Shown here in pieces: positions 6,552 through 11,949 of a stretch of 11,949 bases of DNA; position 1 is the stretch's first letter; each line of letters starts with the position of its first letter. The position numbers and the translations under genes were made by a program. Source of the stretch: an uncultured Collinsella sp. (GTDB lineage Bacteria; Actinomycetota; Coriobacteriia; Coriobacteriales; Coriobacteriaceae); the NCBI GenBank assembly GCA_900548565.1, contig URKV01000051.1, positions 1-11,949 of the forward strand. Direction: 5' to 3'. The notes under the pieces were generated by a model that saw nothing but the letters and a program-made list of their open reading frames with translations, made no database searches and was not told where the DNA came from.

Positions 6552-6779
6552 TGGACAAAAAATGCCAAATATGAGTACTGTTGCTAAGTGAATAGCATTT
6601 ACATCCTAAAAGATAATGAACATAGCCTTTAGTATGTTCATTAAAATTGGCTCCAATACGCCTTAAACCAGTCAGGTTGGCTGCTTTAGGGGGTTGTAGG
6701 GGTCGCTCGGACGTCATTTTGGGTGGTTTTGCCTGCTACTAAAATGGTAACAGTACTCATATTTGCCCTTTTTTGCCCA
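6552..6779. repeat. 228-bp AT-rich segment bounded by long imperfect inverted repeats (MITE-like)
   Basis: The left arm 6552-6584 and right arm 6747-6779 are inverted copies matching at 29 of 33 positions. They share the 17-base core CAAATATGAGTACTGTT (6566-6582, reverse complement 6749-6765) and an A6/T6 run. The interior is AT-rich compared with its neighbours, has no plausible gene and contains a further 11-bp perfect inverted repeat. The segment lies between two convergent genes, beyond the terminator of the left one, so it is not obviously a promoter for either. I see no target-site duplication. It may be a non-autonomous mobile element, a structured RNA gene or a paired regulator-binding site. 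Confidence 0.65.
6614..6643. repeat. internal palindrome of the AT-rich element
   Basis: TAATGAACATA (6614-6624) and TATGTTCATTA (6633-6643) form a perfect 11-bp inverted repeat around an 8-base loop (GCCTTTAG). It lies inside the left half of the 228-bp element. No T-run follows on the plus strand (AAAATTGG). Confidence 0.6.
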
Positions 6780-6924
6780 CAGACCTTTGAGGGTGCGGCG
6801 AAAAGGGCTTGTTTTGATTGTTTGGGGCAGGCACGAGGCGCGGAAACGATGTCTGGAGCGACGGAGCGGCCTGGAATTCATCCGTAGAGGTCTTCATTGG
6901 CTGCGCCAGGAGTGTCCCTAACTG
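6780..6924. other. intergenic remainder, nothing recognisable
   Basis: These 145 bases between the AT-rich element and the acyltransferase hairpin hold only short frames without a ribosome site or recognisable motif. AGGAGTGTCCCTAACTGCC next to the hairpin (from 6908) resembles sequence that often flanks REP-type palindromes, but that is an impression and not a match I can test. Confidence 0.4.
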
Positions 6925-6962
6925 CCGGAGGGGGTGTCTGCCGTGGCAGACACCCCCTCCGG
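6925..6962 (-). terminator. 18-bp perfect hairpin downstream of the acyltransferase gene
   Basis: CCGGAGGGGGTGTCTGCC (6925-6942) is followed by GT and its exact reverse complement (6945-6962), giving an effective 17-bp stem with a 4-base loop. It starts 23 bases beyond the stop of the minus-strand acyltransferase gene. No T-run follows on either strand, so it may act as a transcript-end stabiliser, or it may be a REP-like repeat doing that job. Confidence 0.6.
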
Positions 6963-6985
6963 ATGTGGGAAGTTTGCGCTGCAGG

Positions 6986-9202
6986 TTACTTGTCGGTGCC
7001 CAGCTTGTGCGGCTTGAGAGCGAGCGCATTGACGAGTGCGTCGGTGGCAGACTTGACGGCTGCCGGCTGCGGATCGTTGACGTGATCCTCGGGATGCACG
7101 GGCAGGTCCTTCTTGACGGCATCGTGGATCAAGTTGAGGTACTCAGTCACGCCAGTGGTCGATAGATGCGTGCCATCGCCATCGAACAGGTCGTTGCGGT
7201 TGGCACTGTATCCGTACCAGTCGATAACGCGTACGTTCTTGTAGCGCGTAGCGGCGTTGGCGATGGCCTGGTTGGTAGAGCCAACCCACGGCTGCGGGCT
7301 GCGCGTGTTCACAAACACCACAATACGCTTATCTCCTGCATCGGCCATGATGGCGTCGATTTGGTCGTCGGTTACCAAGCCGTTGGTGCCCAGCGCAAAG
7401 ACCACGATCTTGCCGGCAAGGTTCTGTTGAAGATAGCCCTCAAATGTCGCACGGCCCGCATCAAACTGGCGGCCCTTTTCGGCATCGATATGGCTGTGCG
7501 GGAACACGCCGTCAAAGGAATCAACGGCGCGCAGCGACACGGAGTCACCGATCATCAACAGGTCGTAGGAGCCGTCGGGAAAGCCGTCGTTGTCCTTGTC
7601 GGTGTCGTCGGCCGCCTGCTGGTCGGTGGGTGCGGCGTTCTTGGCTTCCTTGTTCAGAACTTCGGCGCCCTCGCCGCTCAGCGCAGACGTCTCGGGCACA
7701 AAGATCAGGCCGCCCAGTGCAACGACCAACACGACAGCGCAGGCTGCACAGGCAGGGACGTGCGCGCGCACCCAGTTGGCGGGCGTGGCGGTGCCGTCGC
7801 GGAACTCGGATACGGTGCGCCCAAAGGCGCCCTTTCTAAACGGCGTCTCGATAAAGCGATATGAGCATTCGGCCACGGCGACCACCAACAGCACCTGCAA
7901 AATGTACTGCCACCACGGTGTATCGTTGATGTTGGCGACCGGGTTCATAAGCAACAGCAGCGGATAGTGCCACAGGTAGATGCTGTATGAGCGCTTGCCA
8001 ACCCACGCGAGCGGCTCGGCGGACAGCGCGCGAGCAACCATTCCCTGGGGCTGCACGCAGGCCGCGATGACCATGAGCGTGAGGATGGAGCATAACAGCG
8101 TGCCGCCGCGATACTGGAACACGGTGTAGCCGTTGGTGAGCGCGACCATGGCGGCAAGGCCAACCAGACCCACGACGCCCAATACATCGATGGATGCGGG
8201 CGAGGACCAAAAGCGCACGGGGGCGCTCGGCTGTGCCGGGGCGGTCTCGGCTGATTCGTCGGCCTTTTCGCCAGGCTTGCCCTCGGCGTTCTTGCCGTGC
8301 TTGGCGGCGCCAGCTAGGCGATTGAGCCCCAAACGACGAGCGAGACGCACCGGCGCCAGGTCGCGATCGGGGATAAAGGCCATCCAGGCACCCAGCAGCA
8401 GCGAGAACACACGGGTGTCGGTGCCGTAGTACACGCGGCTGGGGTCGGCGGCAGGGTTATAGAGCACCATCATGGCGATGGCGGAGACAGCAGCCAAGCC
8501 CAGAACCACGCGGCGCGTGTTGGGCTTGCTCACATGCATGGATACCATGGCAAACAGCAGTGGCGGCCAAATCAGGTAGAACTGTTCCTCGATGGCAAGC
8601 GACCAAAAGTGCGTGAGCGGCGAGGGGTCGCCCAGAGCATTGAAGTACGAGACGTTTTGGGCAATCTGCCACCAGTTGTTAAAGAACAGCAGTGACGGCA
8701 GAATGTCGGGGCGCATCTTGGTGAGCATCACGTGGTTGAAGACGGTGCACAGAGCACAGGTCACCACCACGACGGTCACCACGGCGGGGACCAGGCGACG
8801 GATGCGGCGGATCCAGAAGCTCTTGAGGTCGATGCGGCCGGTCTTAGCGACTTCGTTGAGCAGCAAGCGCGTGATCAGATAGCCCGAAAGCACAAAGAAG
8901 ATCGTGACGCCGAGCAGGCCGCCCTGAGCCCACGTGAGGTTAAGGTGATAGAGCACCACCGCGACGACGGCGAGCGTACGCAGGCCGTCGAGTGCAGGGA
9001 TGTAGCGGGACTTGGGGCGAGCAGGCGTCTGCTCCGCGGCGGGAGTGTTGGCGCGGCCCGCGTTGTTGGCAGAAGCGCGATGGGGGCTCGTGGTGCGTCG
9101 CGGCTCGTTGGCACGGCGTTCGCTCTTCACGCGTTCGTGCGGCGCCGGCTCGTTGCCCGTGCGGCGTCGACCGCGCGAGCCCGATTGCGAGAATTGTTCC
9201 AT
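6986..9202 (-). CDS. OatA-like acyltransferase-3/SGNH surface O-acetyltransferase
   Basis: This is a 738-residue protein. Residues 1-65 are a basic, disordered cytoplasmic tail. Residues about 66-455 form an acyltransferase-3 membrane domain with YIPALDGLR (67-75), His86 in helix 1 (VVLYHL), WIRRIRRLVPA (130-140), SLAIEEQFYLIWPP (201-214) and YSIYLWHYPLL (406-416). After a last helix (about 484-502) comes an extracellular SGNH esterase-type domain with GDS (552-554, nucleophile Ser554), GTN (605-607) and DGTH (676-679, Asp and His of the triad). In OatA, AT3 moves acetyl groups across the membrane and the SGNH domain transfers them to peptidoglycan muramic acid, giving lysozyme resistance. 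Other envelope glycans are possible acceptors. Oddities are a charged loop at about 286-330 and a DKDNDGFPD calcium-loop-like linker (535-543). ATG 9202 has only a weak GGAT ribosome site. It is transcribed alone, divergent from the ribokinase gene. Confidence 0.9.
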   Translation of the reverse strand: MEQFSQSGSRGRRRTGNEPAPHERVKSERRANEPRRTTSPHRASANNAGRANTPAAEQTPARPKSRYIPALDGLRTLAVVAVVLYHLNLTWAQGGLLGVTIFFVLSGYLITRLLLNEVAKTGRIDLKSFWIRRIRRLVPAVVTVVVVTCALCTVFNHVMLTKMRPDILPSLLFFNNWWQIAQNVSYFNALGDPSPLTHFWSLAIEEQFYLIWPPLLFAMVSMHVSKPNTRRVVLGLAAVSAIAMMVLYNPAADPSRVYYGTDTRVFSLLLGAWMAFIPDRDLAPVRLARRLGLNRLAGAAKHGKNAEGKPGEKADESAETAPAQPSAPVRFWSSPASIDVLGVVGLVGLAAMVALTNGYTVFQYRGGTLLCSILTLMVIAACVQPQGMVARALSAEPLAWVGKRSYSIYLWHYPLLLLMNPVANINDTPWWQYILQVLLVVAVAECSYRFIETPFRKGAFGRTVSEFRDGTATPANWVRAHVPACAACAVVLVVALGGLIFVPETSALSGEGAEVLNKEAKNAAPTDQQAADDTDKDNDGFPDGSYDLLMIGDSVSLRAVDSFDGVFPHSHIDAEKGRQFDAGRATFEGYLQQNLAGKIVVFALGTNGLVTDDQIDAIMADAGDKRIVVFVNTRSPQPWVGSTNQAIANAATRYKNVRVIDWYGYSANRNDLFDGDGTHLSTTGVTEYLNLIHDAVKKDLPVHPEDHVNDPQPAAVKSATDALVNALALKPHKLGTDK

Positions 9203-9241
9203 AAAACATCATCCAATGACGAGAATAATCAGCACGTATTC

Positions 9242-9247
9242 ATTGTA
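9242..9247 (-). promoter_or_regulatory. -10 element for the acyltransferase gene
   Basis: On the minus strand TACAAT (plus-strand ATTGTA, 9242-9247) fits the -10 consensus at 5 of 6. It would start a transcript about 33 bases before ATG 9202. The -35 region is poor, so this is a moderate call. Confidence 0.4.
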
Positions 9248-9295
9248 GCTGCCTGCTCCTGTGAATGCTTGCTGCTGGCGCAAGCTCAAGGGTGC

Positions 9296-9313
9296 GTTCA
9301 CATCAAAGTGAAC
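9296..9313. promoter_or_regulatory. palindromic operator-like site in the ribokinase promoter
   Basis: GTTCAC-ATCAAA-GTGAAC is a perfect 6-bp inverted repeat with a 6-base spacer. It overlaps the -35 box and the first half of the promoter spacer, a position typical of a repressor site. No regulator gene is present in the window. Confidence 0.5.
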
Positions 9314-9325
9314 TAAAGTTATAGA
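9297..9325 (+). promoter_or_regulatory. ribokinase operon promoter
   Basis: TTCACA (9297-9302, 5 of 6 to TTGACA) and TATAGA (9320-9325, 4 of 6) are separated by 17 bases. They lie about 64 bases before the ribokinase ATG. The -35 and part of the spacer are covered by an inverted repeat listed separately. Confidence 0.55.
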
Positions 9326-9388
9326 GGTGCGAAGGTGCGCAATCGACGGTCGACGGTGGGTGCAAAGCCCGCAGATGAGGAGGTTTCC

Positions 9389-10351
9389 ATGGCAGATCGC
9401 GGCATCGTTGCGGTGTTCGGCAGTATGAACATGGACCTTTCGGTGGCGTGCGAGCGCATACCGCGTGCGGGCGAGACCGTCGGCGGCAGCGGGTTTATCA
9501 CCAACGCCGGCGGCAAGGGCGCCAATCAGGCCGTAGCTGCCGCGCGTATGGGCGCGTGCACGCACATGATCGGCGCGGTCGGTCGCGATGCGTTCGGCGC
9601 GTCGCTCGTGGCGGGGCTCCAAGGCGCCGGCGTGGACTGTGACTTTGTAGTGCATCGCGATGACGTGGAGACCGGTACCGCGACCATCATTCGCTGCGAG
9701 GGCGACAACCGCATCATACTGTCACCGGGCGCCAACCATGCGCTTGCGGGCGCGGACGTTGCCTGCGCGCTGAGGCGTCTGGTGGCCCATGAGCTCGACG
9801 GCGGCGCCAGCGAGATTGCCCCGGCTGCCGGAAGCGTCTTTATCGCCCAGGGCGAATGCGACCTTGCGGCGACGGCCGAGGCGCTTGTTTGCGCTCACGA
9901 GCTGGGGTTCTATACGGTCTTTAATCCAGCGCCCGCCTGCGAGCTGCCTGCGGAGGTCTGGCCTGCGGTCGACCTGGTCTGTCCCAACGAGACCGAGTGC
10001 CAGGTGCTGACGGGCATTCTGCCCACGGATGACGCGAGTTGCGTCACCGCGCTCAATGCGCTGCTCGACAAGGGTGCCGGGGCTGCGGTCATCACGTTGG
10101 GCGGTGCCGGCTCGGTTTCGCTCGGCGATGGCGGTGAGCTGCTGCGCATGCCGGCACTTTCGAGTACGGTAGTCGATACCACGGCCGCCGGCGATACGTT
10201 TATCGGCGCGTTGGCGGCGGCTCGCCTAGAGGGCTTGCCGCTCTTTGAGTGCATGGCCGCGGGTGCTCGCGCCTCGGCAGTGACGGTGTCGCGCCTGGGC
10301 GCTCAGCAATCGATTCCCATGCGCACCGAAGTTGAACATTGGTTTGGTTAA
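9389..10351 (+). CDS. rbsK: ribokinase (PfkB family)
   Basis: This is a 320-residue protein, close to the family's usual 300-310. The first PfkB region is GSMNMDL (11-17) with GGKGANQA (41-48), which binds the sugar. The second is DTTAAGDTF (263-271), the anion hole with catalytic Asp269. TGTATII and ITLGGAGSV lie between them as expected. Ribokinase phosphorylates ribose with ATP to ribose 5-phosphate in the cytoplasm. The start ATG 9389 has an excellent GAGGAGG site (9377-9383) five bases upstream; an upstream GTG at 9335 has none. The next gene, a nucleoside hydrolase, starts 30 bases downstream in the same direction. The pair therefore looks like a nucleoside-ribose salvage operon in which hydrolysis frees ribose and this kinase traps it. 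Other PfkB substrates such as deoxyribose cannot be excluded from sequence. Confidence 0.88.
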   Translation: MADRGIVAVFGSMNMDLSVACERIPRAGETVGGSGFITNAGGKGANQAVAAARMGACTHMIGAVGRDAFGASLVAGLQGAGVDCDFVVHRDDVETGTATIIRCEGDNRIILSPGANHALAGADVACALRRLVAHELDGGASEIAPAAGSVFIAQGECDLAATAEALVCAHELGFYTVFNPAPACELPAEVWPAVDLVCPNETECQVLTGILPTDDASCVTALNALLDKGAGAAVITLGGAGSVSLGDGGELLRMPALSSTVVDTTAAGDTFIGALAAARLEGLPLFECMAAGARASAVTVSRLGAQQSIPMRTEVEHWFG

Positions 10352-10381
10352 ACGATAAAGACGGAGAAGCGGAGTAGAACA

Positions 10382-11356
10382 ATGGCAATCAAGAAGCTGA
10401 TCCTTGATCTGGATATGGGTGTGGACGATGCGATGGCGCTGGCCTATGCCATCGCGAGCCCCGAGGTGGAGCTCGTGGGCATCACCACGTGCTTTGGTAA
10501 CGTGCGCGTCGAGCAATCGGCGCACAATTGCCTGGCGGTGCTCGATCTGCTGGGTCGTCCCGAGGTGCCGGTGTACCTGGGCGCCGACCGTCCTCTGCAG
10601 GCGACTGAGCCCTATACGCCGCCGGCGTCCACCGCGCTCATTCACGGCAAGAACGGCATCGGCGGCGCGAGCGTGCCCGCGTCGCCCTACGAGCCGGTGG
10701 GGGCGACCTCGGCCGACGGCAACGCTGCGGTCGATTATCTGATCGATGCCGCGCGCACCTATGGTCCCGATCTGGTCTACGTGGCGACTGGCCCGCTCTC
10801 CAACCTGGCGCTCGCCCTAGAGCGCGATGCGGCGGCGATGATGTCCATCGGCCGCGTGGTCGTGATGGGCGGCGCCCTTACCGTGCCCGGCAACGTGAGC
10901 GCGGGCGCTGAGGCCAACATGGCGAGCGACCCCGAGGCAGCCGACGCGGTGCTGCGCTCGGGCCGTAAGCTCACCATGGTGGGTCTGGACGTGACGCATC
11001 GCGTGGTGCTCACACGCCGCGACATTGCCGGCTGGACGGGCTCGGGCACTATGGCGGGCTGCGCATTTGCGAGCATGGTCGAGCACTACATTGGCTCGTA
11101 CGAGATGAACGCACCCTACCTGGGTGGTTGTGCGCTGCACGATCCGCTGGCCGTTGCCGTGGCGATCGACCCCACGCTCGTAGGTGCGCTCGGCTGCAAC
11201 CTGCGTGTTGATCTGCTGGGCGAGTACCGCGGTCGCACCATCTGCGATGAGCGCCGCCTGTCCGATCCGGACAAGAGCGCGCTTGTGGCACTGACCGTGG
11301 ATGCTCCGCGCTTCCTGTCCGAGTTCAAGACGCGTATGGCCCGTGTCCTTGGCTAA
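10382..11356 (+). CDS. inosine/uridine-preferring nucleoside hydrolase
   Basis: This is a 324-residue protein of normal family length. The calcium-binding signature D-x-D-x-G-x-D-D is present as DLDMGVDD (9-16); most members have Pro where this one has Met12. HGKNGIGG, TGPLSNLA, VVMGGALTVPGN and AEANMASDPEAA follow in family order, and LHDPLAV (252-258) provides the C-terminal calcium Asp254. These enzymes split the N-glycosidic bond of ribonucleosides to give a free base and ribose. AEAN replaces the common AEFN, and with Met12 this suggests an altered substrate pocket, so the preferred base is unknown. GGAG (10371-10374) lies seven bases before ATG 10382. Cotranscription with the ribokinase gene fits ribose salvage in the cytoplasm; no transporter for the nucleoside is seen in the window. 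Confidence 0.9.
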   Translation: MAIKKLILDLDMGVDDAMALAYAIASPEVELVGITTCFGNVRVEQSAHNCLAVLDLLGRPEVPVYLGADRPLQATEPYTPPASTALIHGKNGIGGASVPASPYEPVGATSADGNAAVDYLIDAARTYGPDLVYVATGPLSNLALALERDAAAMMSIGRVVVMGGALTVPGNVSAGAEANMASDPEAADAVLRSGRKLTMVGLDVTHRVVLTRRDIAGWTGSGTMAGCAFASMVEHYIGSYEMNAPYLGGCALHDPLAVAVAIDPTLVGALGCNLRVDLLGEYRGRTICDERRLSDPDKSALVALTVDAPRFLSEFKTRMARVLG

Positions 11357-11365
11357 GTTGTCTTT

Positions 11366-11436
11366 TTGGGACGGGGCTTTTTTGACTGGTATGATTGGTA
11401 CGACCATTCGAACCAGCTAAAAGAGCCCCGTCCCAA
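11366..11436. repeat. long inverted repeat between the hydrolase gene and luxS
   Basis: The left arm 11366-11390 and right arm 11412-11436 are 25-base inverted copies with 22 matches, including 13 in a row (TTGGGACGGGGCT and its complement). The loop carries a smaller TGGT/ACCA pair (11396-11399, 11403-11406). It starts 9 bases after the hydrolase stop and probably ends that transcript. Only TTT follows the right arm, so termination strength is uncertain, and a dispersed repeat is an alternative. Confidence 0.6.
11387..11395 (+). promoter_or_regulatory. extended -10 promoter of luxS inside the inverted repeat
   Basis: TGGTATGAT is an extended -10 (TGn plus TATGAT, 5 of 6). TTGGGA at 11366-11371 is an 18-base-spaced, weak -35. 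Transcription would start near 11402, in the loop, so the luxS messenger would lack the left arm and could not form the hairpin. Confidence 0.5.
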
Positions 11437-11459
11437 TTTGACTATCGAGAGGATCTGCC

Positions 11460-11948
11460 ATGGAGCGCATCGCCAGCTTTTCCGTTGATCATCTGCTGCT
11501 TGAGCCCGGCGTGTATGTGAGCCGCATCGACCGCGATCCGGCGACCGGCGCCGCCGTCACCACCTTCGACCTGCGTCTGACCACGCCCAACAAGGAGCCG
11601 GTCATGAACACCGCCGAGTGCCACACCATCGAGCACCTGGGTGCAACGTTCTTGCGCAATCATGCCGAGTGGTCGGGCCGCATTGTCTACTTTGGCCCCA
11701 TGGGCTGCCGCACGGGCTTTTACCTCGTTGTGTTTGGCGAGGTGACGAGCGAGGAGATCCTGCCGCTCGTGCGTGAGCTGTTCGAGTTTGTCGCCGACTT
11801 TGAGGGCGATGTCCCCGGTGCCGCTCCCGAGGAGTGCGGCAACTACCTGGACCAGAACCTTCCCATGGCTAACTGGCTCGCGCGCCGTTACCTCGACCGC
11901 GACCTGGCCGATATCGACGAGAAGCACCTGCACTATCAGCAGGCGTAA
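11460..11948 (+). CDS. luxS: S-ribosylhomocysteine lyase LuxS
   Basis: This is a complete 162-residue protein of standard LuxS length. The metal-binding H-x-x-E-H is HTIEH (55-59), within the family signature HTIEHLGATFLRN. FGPMGCRTGFY (78-88) carries catalytic Cys83, and ECGN (125-128) provides the third metal ligand Cys126. LuxS cleaves S-ribosylhomocysteine to homocysteine and DPD, the precursor of autoinducer 2, as the second step of S-adenosylhomocysteine detoxification in the cytoplasm. Its partner nucleosidase (Pfs/MTAN) is not in the window. ATG 11460 follows AGAGGA (11448-11453) by six bases. The gene seems to be transcribed alone from a promoter within the preceding inverted repeat. 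No residue expected for activity is missing. Confidence 0.97.
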   Translation: MERIASFSVDHLLLEPGVYVSRIDRDPATGAAVTTFDLRLTTPNKEPVMNTAECHTIEHLGATFLRNHAEWSGRIVYFGPMGCRTGFYLVVFGEVTSEEILPLVRELFEFVADFEGDVPGAAPEECGNYLDQNLPMANWLARRYLDRDLADIDEKHLHYQQA

Positions 11949-11949
11949 G

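Noticed and set aside
6546..6785. Target-site duplication flanking the 228-bp inverted-repeat element
   Set aside because: Bases just outside either plausible boundary (ends at 6552/6779 or 6556/6775) show no matching direct repeat, so transposition is not proven.
6818..7165. Plus-strand frame of 115 codons between the AT-rich element and the acyltransferase gene
   Set aside because: It runs into the antisense of the acyltransferase gene, crosses the 18-bp hairpin, and has neither a ribosome site nor a family motif.
9389..11948. Ribokinase, nucleoside hydrolase and luxS as one autoinducer-2 processing operon
   Set aside because: The known AI-2 kinase LsrK is of the FGGY family and not PfkB, and luxS appears to have its own promoter behind an inverted repeat. 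Simple adjacency is the safer reading.

Overview
The window reads as the end of a draft-assembly contig from a high-GC Gram-positive bacterium of the class Coriobacteriia, most likely Collinsella or a close relative. The reasons are the GC-rich codon choice, the Gram-positive envelope genes (YtxH-type protein, membrane-anchored NodB-fold protein, OatA-like O-acetyltransferase) and an NRAMP-related magnesium transporter of the kind studied in Eggerthella lenta. The genus is an inference. Bases 5-38 are not genomic: they match the Illumina Nextera read-2 transposase adapter exactly, so genomic sequence starts at about base 39.

Left part (39-3024): the acidic tail of an unidentified truncated protein; a -10 element; a one-base-overlapping gene pair (YtxH-like membrane protein, then a PRC-barrel protein) ended by a hairpin; then a single-pass membrane protein with a NodB fold whose metal-binding and catalytic residues are substituted, so probably a pseudoenzyme.

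Middle part (3025-6521): a 328-bp gene-free region holding an extended -10 promoter, several hairpins and three tiny reading frames leads into a two-gene operon. The first gene encodes an MgtE-like protein (PRC barrel, MgtE_N, CBS pair, five membrane helices) that lacks the usual MgtE pore motifs. Eight bases later comes an NRAMP homologue with DAGG in place of DPGN and no MPH methionine, the signature of magnesium-transporting NRMT proteins. The operon looks like a magnesium sensor plus importer and ends at a strong intrinsic terminator.

The 517-bp convergent gap 6469-6985 carries a 228-bp AT-rich segment bounded by long imperfect inverted repeats, with no coding capacity, and an 18-bp perfect hairpin behind the acyltransferase gene.

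Right part (6986-11948): a minus-strand OatA-like acyltransferase-3/SGNH protein, divergent from a ribokinase and nucleoside-hydrolase operon (nucleoside to base plus ribose, then ribose 5-phosphate). A palindromic operator-like site lies in the ribokinase promoter. The window closes with a complete luxS, whose likely promoter lies inside a long inverted repeat that follows the hydrolase gene.
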